A stretch of DNA of 64,000 nt from Vanrija pseudolonga (lineage: Eukaryota; Basidiomycota; Tremellomycetes; Trichosporonales; Trichosporonaceae): positions 2,294,001 to 2,358,000 of the forward strand of contig NC_085853.1 in NCBI RefSeq assembly GCF_020906515.1, given 5' to 3'. How positions within the stretch are numbered: the stretch's first letter is position 1; the number at the start of each line of letters is the position of its first letter. Below the pieces are notes generated by a model, which was not told the DNA's origin, ran no database searches, and saw only the letters and a program-made list of their open reading frames with translations. Made by a program: the position numbers and the translations under genes. Of this stretch, positions 1 through 10,423 are shown one piece after another.

Positions 1-593
1 GGCCGGTGGCGCAGGCATGAAGGCAGGGGGGCTGTCAGCAGCGACACCGGGTAGTCCTCGTACATGTCGTCAACGGTCAGTGCGCGTGTGGGTGGGTGCA
101 AGGAGGCGAGGGGAGTGCAAGCCCCTCGGCAGGCAGGGAAGGGTACATGAGCGTGAGTGTCAGTGTGTTCGCCCCGACGAGATGGCAGGATGAGGGGTGG
201 CTCGCGCTCGTGTGTGTAAGAATATCCCTCATCCTCATGAACGGCTCGTTCTTGTGCCATGCCAAGGAGTCAAAGGCCCCGAGGCCGTCCTCGAGGCCGT
301 TACCTCGTCCAAACCTAAAGGATGCCCAAGCTGGGGTCAGCTGTCTGTTGTTCGCTCCCCATTGCTATTGTCTCCCGGAATGTCATCGACGTTGACGAGG
401 CCCGTGGCGTCGTGGGGATCGTGGAATTGGATCAGGAGGACTCGTCGTCCTCGTCGACGACGACTTGTCAGTCTCTGCGCCCGCTGCACGCACCGCATAA
501 GGAAACAATCCATCATCTCATACTCTACAGTGTGGGGAGCAAGGGGGCCAGAGTCTAGAGTCCATCCGCGGCGACCTCTACGCCGGTCGGCCG
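1..593. other. Left-edge stretch without a supported gene
   Basis: I see no convincing coding exon. A short minus-strand open stretch at about 1-75 (it reads DDMYEDYPVSLL) might be the end of a gene lying off the left edge, but no splice signals fix it. The part next to 594 probably holds the 3' untranslated region of the minus-strand gene that follows. Confidence 0.4.
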
Positions 594-2070
594 TCACAAC
601 TTCTCGCCCGACTCCACGGCGGCGAGGTACCTGTTAATCTCGAGCTGGCTCGAGCTGGCCTCGTAGCCCGCGAAGCTTGAGGCAGCAGTCTTGCGGTAGT
701 GGAGGTTACGGAAGCTCTCGCTGTCGTCAAAGTCGCCTTCCGACTTGTCGAAGATGTGGGTAATGTTGCCGAGGTCGTCGAGGCGCAGGAAGATGCACGC
801 GAGCAGGATGAACCACTCGGGCATGACGATGAGCACGTCGACCGCGGCCTGCTTGTTGACCCAGCCGTGGTCGTCGGATGCCGCCCAGACGCGGTAGATG
901 GCCTCGAGGATGAGCAGGCCGGAGAACGCGGCGAGCAGCAGGCCCGTCGGCGTCTTCTTGATGCGCCGGTCGTGCGGGCGCTGTGCCCACACCACAAAGA
1001 CAAGCACGAACATGGTGACCAGCAGGATGAGGAACAGCGCGCCGCTCGCCTGCCGGCACGCCTTGGCCTTGTCGTACAGCGAAAAGTCGTTATGCAGTAC
1101 CTTGTCAATCGACGCAATCTGCATGATGACGCCCGCGATGCCAATCAGGCTGAACGCGACGAGGATCCAGTGCCGCGACTGGTTGATGATGGTCTGCGTG
1201 CGGCCCGGGAGCTCGACGTCGCGGATGACGCAGTACCTGGAGCGTTAGCGAGAGTCTTGAGGCAGGCGACGCGACGGCCACTTACCAGTCCCAGATGAGC
1301 TGCATCACCGCCTCGACGATGAACAGGAAGCCCATGACGATCAGCACGCCTGAGCCGATGAGCAGCGCCTTGAAGTAGGTGCTGAGCGAGATGGGCGTGA
1401 TGGCGACGTGGTGGCGGACGGCAAACGTCGCGACGCGCACTGCGGGGTGTGTCAACAACATTCTCCCGGCTTCACGCCTCGACTCACTCGCAGCAAGGAT
1501 AACCAGGAGGATATACGTCCCCTTGTTCGGGAGCACGCCGCGCCAGATACGCGCGAGCAGGCCGCAGAGCATGAGCGCGTAGATGACCGCGTACACTGCG
1601 TTCTCGGGCTTCTTGAAGCCCACCGCCTGCGCGAGGAACGGGTTGGCGCGGTACACCTGCGGGGTGTGCGTCGGCGTCGCGTGCGGCGCCGTGGCCGTCG
1701 TGAGCGTGCTCGAGGGGAGGATGAGGCTCTCGGTGCTCGGCAGCGGGAGGGTCGTGCTGACCACCAGCGGGACGGTCGAGTTGGCGACCGCGGACGAGGT
1801 CGCGTTCGCGATGGCCGTCGACGACGCGGACCACGCGCTGCTGGTCGTTGTTGTCGTGCTGCTGTGCCGGCTCGTCGTCGTGCTGCTCTTTTTCCGCGTC
1901 GTCGTCGTGCTGCTGCTCTCGTCCCACGTGCTGCTGCTGCTCGTGAAGGACGCGAGCGAGTCGGTCACGCTGTCGGTGATGCTCTCGGCCAGGTCGGACG
2001 CCGACGTCGTCTCCGTCGCCATGCCGGTCGCTGTTGTCGTCGTTCGTGTACGGGTGCTCGAGCTGGACAT
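594..2070 (-). CDS. Seven-helix membrane protein, family member A, with a Ser/Thr-rich N-terminus
   Basis: Exons are 2070-1488, 1439-1286 and 1236-594, giving 459 residues. Residues 1 to about 140 are almost entirely Ser, Thr and Ala, as in mucin-like heavily O-glycosylated stalks. They are followed by seven predicted hydrophobic helices and a short polar tail. Conserved blocks are RVATF after helix 2, a VEAVMQLIWDWYC segment, RQASGALF, EAIYRVWAA and DVLIVMPEW. It belongs to the same family as the genes at 3060-4365, 31868-32871 and 43548-44551, with introns at matching positions (phases 1 and 2). The topology resembles fungal RTA1-like or DUF7702-type seven-helix proteins, but I cannot assign it to either. 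Function is unknown; a cell-surface sensor with an extended N-terminal stalk is a guess. It lies in tandem with member B on the same strand. Confidence 0.88.
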
Positions 2071-3059
2071 GGCTGCTGATGGGTAGAGAGTGGGAGTTAC
2101 GACGAGGGCCTTTCTCTCATGTCGTGTCGTCCTTCATGAGGACAGCTCATGAGGGCGCCCTGCCTGCCTGCCAGCCCGCCTGCTCATGAGACTGCTGCCT
2201 GCTCCTCTCGTCAGTCGACGTCCCTCGCTCGCTCCCTCGTCCCTCACCACCAGACCAGGAATCAACAGGAATCATGCTGCCAACAGCAACAGCAAGAGGT
2301 CACCGCCCGCCCCATGCCGTCATCAGCCCGCTGGAGCGCGCCTGAAACGGGTCGATGGGATGTCACCACCTCGCATGTTTACTGCGTTTAGTCGGTGCCA
2401 AGGGATGAGTTGCGTGTCTGTGAGTAGAGTGTCCAGCCACTCGAGGCGAAAAGGCACGGCGCAGGTGTCGCACCGAAGTCGCGCTGGTTCATTACAGCTG
2501 ATGCCCAAGCATGCAGCATTGCCCAGGGCATTCGGGCCTTCTGGGTTAGACTCACATGCCGCTATCGACCTTCTCACGGCGCTGCCTGCCCCGCCTCCCG
2601 CCTGCCGAAACGTCCCGCTCGGCCCTATGGTATGGGTTGATCACTTGTGGCAAGTGCGCGCCTGGTGCTATATTCATCCGGGAGCTTGTTTGCTACGGTA
2701 TACGGGTTGGAATGAAGACCCCATCTTATCTAATACAACCTTGCTTCTGCATAGGGAGGTAGGCAGTGCAGAGCCGAGGCGCCAGAGTAAGACAGCCACT
2801 GGCGCGAGCGTGAGGCTGCACAAGGGTTATCCCGCGTTTCGACACTTGTTCGGGTCCACTCGTCGTCACCAGCCGCACCCCAGAACGGACATGGCGGGTC
2901 ATATCGTTGATGCTGCTGGGTTACATGACGAACAACACGGCCCAAGCCAGCCCTTGGGATAGCCACCCGCAGCCATAACGATCGTATACATGGCCCAGTC
3001 GAGCAAGGCAAGTTCTATTCTGAATCAATCCGGATGGATACAAGCGCCGGGCGGGGAAT
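2071..3059. other. Intergenic, promoter side of the 594-2070 gene
   Basis: This spacer between two tandem minus-strand genes should hold the promoter of member A and the 3' end of member B. I see no coding exon or repeat in it. Confidence 0.5.
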
Positions 3060-4365
3060 CTAGTGCGAAGGCTCGCGCGACGCATCCGTGACGTCGACAC
3101 TGCTAAAGTCGTCGTGCTTACTGCCAACCTTGTGCAGGCTGATCTCCTCAAACTCGTCCCGCGAGGCAGAGACAGTGAGCCCGCGCTTACGCGTGGTGGC
3201 GGGCTGGGCGAGCGTCGAGTCCGAGACGGCGGGCTCTTCCTGCTGCTCGACTGGCTGCGTGGCTGGCTTGCGGGGCGAGCACACGAATGCGACCTGCCCG
3301 AGGTCGTCAAGGCCCAGGAAGATGGCAAACAGCATGATCAGGCCTTCGGGGAGTACGATCATGACGTCGACTGCGTTCTGCGTCGTCGCCCAGCCTGTTG
3401 GCGCGGCGGCCGCCCACACGCGGTACACGCTCTCGAGCATCAGCCCCGCAGTGGAGATGACGAGCACTGCGATCATGGGCCACTTCGTCACCGGCTCTGG
3501 GCGGAGAACGGGAAGCAAGGCAACGACGATAGTCAGCGCAATGAGCGCAAAGCACAGCGCGATGAAGAGAGCGCCCGAGGCCAGACGCAAGTGCTTGGCG
3601 GTGTTGAACGTCGCCTTGTCCCCCTTGGAGATGGACGTGATCTGCAGCACGGCGCCGACGATGCCGAGCGTCGAGATGACGACCAGCAGCCAGTGCCGCG
3701 AGCGGTTCATGTTCTTTGTCGTCCGGCCTGGGATGGACAGGTTGCGCACCGTGCAGAACCTGGAGTCGGGTTAGCGGGCGGACATCGGACCGGGATATCA
3801 TTCGGCACACCGCAAGCACGGGGACCAAGCGTCGCCAACGTGCGCGTCCGCAGCCAGCCGACACGCTGATGTTTGCCCGCGCCCGCACAATGCCGCACTC
3901 ACCAGTCCCACAGCAGCTGCATGATCGCCTCGACGATGAACAGGAATCCAGCGACGAGGAGCACACCCGAGGCGATGAGGATCGCCTGGAAGCTCGACGC
4001 GGTCGGCTTGGTAGTAGCCACGAAGTAGCGGAAGACGAATGTGGCGACGCGCACTGCCGTCAGCGTGGTCGACAGTCGTACTCACTCGCGCCGATGATGA
4101 TGAGGAAGGCGTAGACCATGCGGTGCTTACCGACGCCGCGGGCGAAGCGGACCGCGAGGAGCAGGGTGAGCACGCCAAATACGGCGGCGAACGCGATGCT
4201 CTGCGTCTTGTTGACGCCCATCGCGATCGCCACGAACGGGTTGATCATCGTCGCCGGCGGCGGGCTGGCGACGTAGACCGGCGGAGGGGCGGTATACGTC
4301 GGGCCGCCCGGCGGGGGGGGCGGGGGCGGGAGGACGCCGATATCGCGTAGCGAGAGGGCGGGCAT
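3060..4365 (-). CDS. Seven-helix membrane protein, family member B
   Basis: Exons are 4365-4086, 4053-3903 and 3759-3060, giving 376 residues. The first intron is only 32 bases but has GTGAGT, CTGAC and CAG. A Pro-rich N-terminus (GVLPPPPPPPGGP) leads to seven hydrophobic helices. The tail of about 85 residues is polar and rich in Ser and acidic residues, probably cytoplasmic. Family blocks are RVATFVFRY, VEAIMQLLWDWFC, LRLASGALF, ESVYRVWAA and DVMIVLPEG. Intron phases match member A exactly, and exon 2 is 151 bases against 154. The start at 4365 is chosen because the family-like N-terminus begins there; longer upstream frames look like untranslated sequence. Function is unknown. Confidence 0.88.
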
Positions 4366-4710
4366 TGAATGATGAAGGAGGGTAGGTGGGGTAGTGAGCG
4401 TGTGTGAGTGGTTTCTGGTGTCAGTTATGAGCCCGACGACGACGGTGATGTGCGCAACGCTGCCGAGCGACGAAACGACGCGAGTGCGCCGCGTCCGGTC
4501 TACAGCTCGCCGCTCGTGCCGCGACACATGCCCGAGGACTCGGACCCCCCACGCATCGCTATTGCTACGCGCCATGTGGTCAGTGTCTGTGGTCAGTGGT
4601 CCGTGTGGGCTGCGTTTCGGCCGCCGCGCGTAGATGAGACGTCTCGTTTGGCGTAACCTAGGGGTACAACACTGTAGTCTTCTTCTCATTCGACACGAGT
4701 CGTCGCAACG
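4366..4710. other. Intergenic, promoter of member B and 3' end of the pirin gene
   Basis: This short spacer lies between tandem minus-strand genes. No distinct motif stands out. Confidence 0.4.
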
Positions 4711-5878
4711 CTACGCCGACGGCGGGCGCGTCCTGACGCCATCGCCATAGTTGGCAAAGCGCGTCTCGGTCGGGCCCCAGTTTGGGCTTGTCGACTTCCA
4801 GCGCTCGTCCCAGCCGAAATGGTTCGCCTTGTAGTCCTTGTACGCTTGCGCGATCTCGTCCTGCGTGTTCATGACGAACGGGCCCTTGATGACTATGGGC
4901 TCGTCGATCTCGCGGGCCTGCAGCACGAGAATCTTGGAGGGTGTTTCGGCGTGGATAGGCAGCGGGGCCGTGTTGGACGCCGGCTCGAACCCGTGCTCGG
5001 TGGCCACGTCGTCCGCGCCGATACGCACCTTGGCCCCATCGCCGTGCACGTACAGCAGGCGCTTGGTGTCTGCCCCGACCGGCGGCGGGAGGACCACGTT
5101 CGCGCCCGCCTCCATCTCGAACAGGAAGATGGCGAGGTCCGAGTCGGGATCTGAGGCCCAGCTTGCTCGCGGCGCCGCGAGCGCCTTCTTGCCCCCGTAC
5201 TCGCCGGCCACGATCGTCACGACCGTCTTGCCGCCGTCGTTGTGGGTGACTTTCGGCACCTCCTCGGCCCACTGCATCGTGAACTCGGGCGGGGACCATT
5301 TGGTCTTCTTCGGCAGGTTGAGCCAGAGCTGATACCTGGTGGGTTAGCAGGATCGCGGGACTTCAACTCACAGCTCGGCAGTGTTGGGCTTATCCTGGTT
5401 GAGCAGCGGGAACATCTCCGAGTGCCGCACGCCGCTGCCAGCCGTCACCCACTGCACGTCACCGGGCCCGTAGCGTGCCCCAGCGCCAGTCGAGTCGGCG
5501 TGGTCGATGATGCCTTGGCGGACCTGCCGTCAGAACGGAACGCTTCACGCAGCCCTCACAATGGAGATGGTTTCAAAGCCGCGGTGAGGGTGTGCCGGGA
5601 AGCCGCTGAAAGCCAAGTCGTCAGTGAATGGTCCCAAGCTCCCACCGTCACACTCACGGAACCGGCCCCGTCGCCATGTACATGTTCCACCCCGACTTGC
5701 TTGCGTCGTGGAAATCGTCGCCGACCTTGCGGCCCTTTAGCAGGGCCGGGTCGGGCCCGAGGTGCTTGTTGCCGACGGGGTAGCGGTCGACGTGGTGGTT
5801 TGCGTACACGAAGGGGCCGACGCCGCGCCACGGCTGGCCGCCGAGGGGGAGGACAGTTCCGAGGCGTTTCGATGCCAT
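4711..5878 (-). CDS. Pirin-family cupin protein
   Basis: Exons are 5878-5658, 5605-5560, 5523-5372 and 5335-4711, giving 347 residues, a little longer than the usual pirin of about 290. The N-terminal cupin carries HPHRGFET and [17 protein letters not shown]. The four metal ligands known in human pirin (His-x-His, then His-x-Glu) are all present. The C-terminal cupin ends with the typical [13 protein letters not shown] segment. Pirins bind iron and act as redox-linked transcription cofactors or as quercetin dioxygenases; which role applies here cannot be told. There is no signal peptide, so a nuclear or cytosolic site is expected. Confidence 0.93.
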
Positions 5879-6652
5879 GGTGTTGGAGTGGATGGGATGG
5901 GATGAAGGATGGAGGAGAGGAGGATGGAGGGCAGTCAGTCACTGTTATAAATGACGTCGTTGGAGTCGGGCTGCCGGCCCAACAGACGGCGACGGGCCAT
6001 TAGGGGCAGGGCTTGGCCGGGGTGAATGCTTAATAATGGGTCCCAGAGCCGAGTCATACCAGTCACAAGTCGCCGTTTGTAACCACCAGAGATCGCCGCG
6101 AAAGTGAGCACGAGATAGGTCAGCAAGTAATTGAGGGCTGTGAAGGCAAAATGGTGCATGTAGAGAGAGGGAGAGGAGGGAGGGGGCTGGGGGGGTCAGA
6201 GTCGGCTTGCGGGCCGGCGTCGCCGTGGACAGCGCCGTCCTGCTGCTCCGCTTCCACCCGCCCCCACCGGTCCTTGGCTGTCAGCAACCGTCTCAAAGGC
6301 TTCCGAGAAGGTATTAACGCGTCGGTAAGGGTTTCCGTGGGGTTGAGAACGACAAGGAGGAGGAGGGAGGGGGAGGGAGGGAGGATAAACTGTAAAAGGG
6401 ATACAAACACTGAGCCATTACAAAATGTCCTACAAATACTAATAAACACGTGGCTTTAACGTGGTTTGTCCTAATTAATTGAAATAAAATTGTAATCAAA
6501 GACCGAGGTTGTGACCGAAAGTCACCCCACAGCCCGCCCTGACGGCCCGCCTCCTCGTCGAGCACCGCCGAGCACAACACGCCAAACCACTACATCTATA
6601 TCTCTCATTTCTATCTCTCTTCCTCATCCTCTCTTTCACCCTCACTCCCACA
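5879..6652. other. Divergent promoter region between the pirin and F-box genes
   Basis: The genes on either side are transcribed outward. The part at about 6400-6500 is noticeably AT-rich against the GC-rich background, as expected for nucleosome-poor promoter DNA. A pyrimidine-rich tract (about 6590-6650) leads into the F-box start codon. No coding exon is seen. Confidence 0.5.
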
Positions 6653-8463
6653 ATGGTCGGGGTCGACCCCTTCGACGTCCTCGACGGCGACTGCCTCACC
6701 CTCCTCCTCGGCCACCTCCCCGTGGCCGACCTGCACGCGGCGTCGCTCGTCTCGCCGGCGTGGCGCGGGTTCCTGCTCGCGGAGGACAGCGACAGACTCT
6801 GGCGCGAGGCATTCCTGCGCTCCGAGGCCGACGAGCGCGACAAGGGGGTCGCGAGGACCAAGCACACCAAGAAGGCTGTTCCTGCTAAGGCTGGGGCAGC
6901 TCCCACCACCGCCGTTGCCCCAGACCCATGGTACGACACCGCCCTCAGCCACGTCCACACAGAACACAAGTGGTCGTCGGGCGCCCACACGCTGCTCTAC
7001 GTGCCAGGCTTCCGCCTGCCGCCCAACCTGCCGCTGTCGTTCCTCGCCCCGTCGGCAGACTACACGGGGCTCTGGTGCGGGCTGTACGCCGGCCTCTCGC
7101 GGCGCCTCTTCCACGTCGACTGCAAGACGCTCACCGTCTTGTCCAAGGTCGACGCGCCGCACCACCGCGTCGAGGACGGCGGCGCGCTCGGCCCCATCGT
7201 GCGCCGCGAGCGCGTCACTCGCGACTCGGGCAACCAGGAGACGGTGTGCGAGGATGTGTGGCTCGACACCGACGTCGCCAAGAAGTTTGGGATCCCGGCG
7301 GCGGAGGGCGCTCCGGTTTGCCCCATGCGTGGGTTCCGCTACTTCTGCCAGTTTGACACACGCCCCCTGCTCTGCGTGACGGAGGTGGCGGGCGCCAACT
7401 CGGCGACGACGACCGCCTCGCTCACGTGCGTCACGGCGCAGGACAACATCGCCGAGTTTACCTCGTTCCCCTCCCGCTCGCAGAACGAGCTCGCCCTCGA
7501 GACGTTCGCCGGCGACGTCGGCCCCAAGCGCCTTGTTGTGTGTGACGGCAAGTGGCTCGTCACGTCCGGCCCGGCGTGCACGTTTGAACAGACGCTGGCG
7601 GGGTACGCGATCGACGGGCTGCACATCTACCACCGTAAGGGCGGGTACGTTGCGTCGCTTTCCGCCTCGACCGTCGGCGCCGTCTTCGACCTCGGGCAGG
7701 AGCTCATGCCTGCGCCAGACCTCGACACGTCGTACGACGAGCAGCGTGGCGGTGTCCAGGAGACCGGCGCGCATGGCCAGCGTGTCAGCCTCTCTGGCGC
7801 GCATCCACACGAAGCGGCGTTCACCAGCCTCCTCGCCGACCTCGCCTTTACTGGGCCCGCCTCGGTCCGCATGTCGGCCGCGGGTCTGGTCGCCACGACG
7901 ACGAACCACGTCGTCGTGATTCGCAACTACGCCGAGGTGCTTTCCGCGTCGCGCAAGCTCAGCCCGGCCGCCCGCGAGGCCCACATTGCGCGTCACACGC
8001 TCGCGATCCGCCTCGACGACCCGAACAAGGCCGACGTGCTCGTCCACGGGCCGCGTATTGGCCTCGTGCTCCCCAACCACATTGTGGTGGTCGACGTGCG
8101 CGCGTCGTCTGTCCAGCCACACCGCCTGCATGCGCTCGTGCTCGCCCGCCAGCCCTGCCCCGAGGGCTTCAAGCCCACGTCGACCAGCTGCTGGATGGAC
8201 GGCGCGGCCGTGTACGAGGCGCTCACGCGCGAGGGTGGCACGAGCACCGATGCGGACGACGCGACCGACGACGATGAGTGGATCCGCCCCAGAACTAGCA
8301 TCCGCTGGGTCGCGCGTACCCGGCGCATCATGTACCCGAAGAGTGAGTGGGCGAGGAGCGGGCCAAAGACGAGATTGGCAGGACTGACGCCACAGATATG
8401 TTCCGCGTGTTCTCGTTCGGGCAAGAGGCTGAGCAGCAGGGCGAGGCCACGAAGCAGGCGTAA
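6653..8463 (+). CDS. F-box protein
   Basis: Exons are 6653-8342 and 8396-8463, giving 585 residues. An F-box is visible at about residues 5-50: a DPFDVLDGDCLTLLLGHLP start, then LHAASLVSPAWRGFL and LWREAFL. The rest has no motif I recognise, but it carries scattered repeats of hydrophobic strand-like segments with W and D residues, so a beta-propeller-like substrate domain is possible. By family knowledge the F-box would bind Skp1 and make this a substrate receptor of an SCF ubiquitin ligase; the substrate is unknown. The last intron (8343-8395) has GTGAGT, CTGAC and CAG, and splicing replaces a Ser/Arg-rich read-through with a 22-residue end. Confidence 0.87.
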
Positions 8464-8475
8464 AGCAGGCGTAAA
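8454..8475 (+). repeat. 11-base tandem duplication across the F-box stop codon
   Basis: GCAGGCGTAAA occurs twice in direct succession (8454-8464 and 8465-8475), so the TAA stop is copied. A CAG/CTG run follows at once. It looks like a recent slippage event in the 3' end. Confidence 0.8.
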
Positions 8476-9491
8476 GCAGCAGCTGCAGCAGCATTATTCA
8501 TTGATAGAGACGGATACGGACACTGGGCTGTAGGAACAAATTGCATAGGACTCATGTATGTTGTCATAACTTCATCGTAATGGCCGCCGTGTGCGGGCGT
8601 CGAGTGCGGCCGGGACTTCGGCGCCGGGTGTGGCTGCGGATATCAAGCAATGTCCCACTCCGTCGGATGCCGCAATGAAGCGGTCATGACTGCGTCAGCG
8701 GCGTGTCGGCGTCGAGCTCGCACCGATCTGTCTCAACCGAAAGAGAGAACATCTCAATGCACATGGTGGAAATGACGTCTCGACGAGTCGCGCGTCCCAA
8801 TGCGGAAGCCAGTTGCCGCTCGCACTCGCCGTCGGCGCCGCACACGGTCAACGGCCACCTCTTTGAGCGTGGTTTATCGAGCCAGTGCCCCAGTGAGTGC
8901 ATCATGTACCGCCTCGCCCGACACGAATGTCTCAGGAGTCCCAGCCGTGAGGAGGCCGGGTGCCATCCCGTCCTTTCCTCGAACTATATAGAGACGTCAG
9001 CGCCCTGCTCGATTCTCCTCGCCGCAGCTCAACCTGACGCCAGTGTGCTGTAGGCGTACCCATACTACGCTGCATCTTGCTGTCCACCTCGCTAAGTAGC
9101 AGCCGAGAAGCGCGCACCCAAACCTCGCACCGCTGGTCCTCGAGTTGGTGGCTTCGCATTCCCACCCACGCTTCTGATGCACCACAATGCATTCAATTCA
9201 GTGTCGTCAGCTTGCGTCTGAATGAACTCGTGCAGCAGTCATCAACGCAGCACACATCTACTCGCGTCGGTCGACTCGTCTCGTCGCATCCGCATCGGGA
9301 AGGCCCTCCCAAAAGAGTGGACAAATCCTAATCCGCCACCTAAAAAGTCATTAGCCACATCCTAATCCGTCACTAATCTGCCACATGCGTCGCGACTGCT
9401 TTTCCTCGTCGTCTCGATGCGTCTCCTCGTCGACAACCTCTCCTCGTCCGCCGTCGACCTCGTTGCGCGCGCAATCACATGCGTCGAGCGG

Positions 9492-9556
9492 ACTTTGCTT
9501 GCACGGCAAAGTTTTCTCCAGGGAGGAGGGCCGGTTTGTGCATATAAGCCGGCCCT
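9492..9556 (+). promoter_or_regulatory. Two hairpins and a TATA-like box upstream of the 9692 gene
   Basis: ACTTTGC (9492-9498) pairs with GCAAAGT (9506-9512) over a 7-base loop. AGGGCCGG (9527-9534) pairs with CCGGCCCT (9549-9556) over a 14-base loop that contains CATATAA (9541-9547). Placing the TATA-like box inside a perfect 8-base inverted repeat, about 140 bases before the start codon, suggests a core promoter or operator. Confidence 0.5.
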
Positions 9557-9600
9557 CTGGACGTCTCTTCTCCCCATCAAAGTCCTCTCACCGACACTTC

Positions 9601-9636
9601 CACCACTACCACTACCACTACTACTACCACTACTCC
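9601..9636 (+). repeat. CCACTA-type microsatellite in the 5' leader
   Basis: A run of CACTAC and CTACCA units forms a purine-poor leader just before the start codon at 9692. Such CA/CT-rich leaders are common in highly expressed fungal genes. Confidence 0.7.
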
Positions 9637-9691
9637 TCTATCATCACAACTCTCGCGCTCGTCGCCTTCAACTTCAACTCAACCACAAACA

Positions 9692-10423
9692 ATGTGTAAG
9701 TTCCCGCTTCGTCTCCTTCCTTAGTCCCCTCCCACCCTCCCCCCTCTCTCCGTCCACTCACGGTCCTCTCCCTCCCTCCCCATCCCCCTCCCACCCCGCT
9801 TCTCCCTCCTCACCCTCACCTCACCCCTCGCCCCTGCGCCCCGCGCCCAACTAACCCCCCCAGCCTTCACCACCACCACCTCCACGCGCACCTCGGCCCG
9901 CTCGTCGACCGACTCGTTCACTGACTCGCTGGCGTCGTACAACACCTCGCGCACGACCGTCACCCGCGTCGCCCCGCACCCCGACTGCGCCTCGTGCTGC
10001 CCTCCTTCGCGCCTCGCCAAGCTGCTCAAGCGCAACAACAAGGCCGTCGAGTGCCCCGTCTGCATCGGCTTCGAGGCCTCGCTCCCCTCGCCCATCCGCC
10101 CCTCGGGCGCCGCTGGCCTCTCGGCCCGCGAACTCTGCTTCCTCCTCGACCAGAGCGACCGCAAGTCCGACTGCGACGTCCCCACCCCGCTTGCTGTGCC
10201 CTTCGTCCCCACCCCTCACGCGCTGCCTTACCCCTCGCTGCCCGAGCCCAAGGTCGACGGCGAGCCCACCCGCATGGCCCGCATCGCTCTCACCGTCCGC
10301 GACCCCGCCGTCAAGCCCACCGACAGCGGCTACATCACGTCGTTCATCGCGACCCGCAACTCGCTCGACCTTGACGAGGAGCTCGCCACCGAGGTCCGCC
10401 GGGTCGCTGGCTCCCGAGCTTAG
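9692..10423 (+). CDS. Hypothetical protein with two small Cys clusters
   Basis: Exons are 9692-9695 and 9864-10423, giving 187 residues. The first exon holds only ATG plus one base, and the intron (9696-9863) has GTAAGT, CTAAC and CAG. The N-terminus is Ser/Thr/Arg-rich (MSFTTTTSTRTSARSSTDSF). Next come CASCC and ECPVCIGFE, which could form a zinc site. A Pro-rich middle (VPFVPTPHALPYPSLPEPK) follows, and the C-terminus is acidic. There is no signal peptide or membrane helix. I do not recognise the family. The strong TATA-like promoter and pyrimidine leader suggest good expression. Confidence 0.75.

Larger units (their letters stand above)
8464..9691. other. Intergenic region upstream of the 9692 gene
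   Basis: No coding exon is seen. The last 200 bases hold the two hairpins, TATA-like motif and CCACTA-rich leader listed separately. Confidence 0.5.

Noticed and set aside
1-75. Exon of a gene running off the left edge (minus strand)
   Set aside because: A few plausible codons are visible, but no splice site or stop can be placed, so it is not listed as a gene.
6611-8494. Long open frame antisense to the F-box gene
   Set aside because: It mirrors the sense codons (Arg, Glu and Val bias), has no motif, and is the usual shadow of a GC-rich gene.
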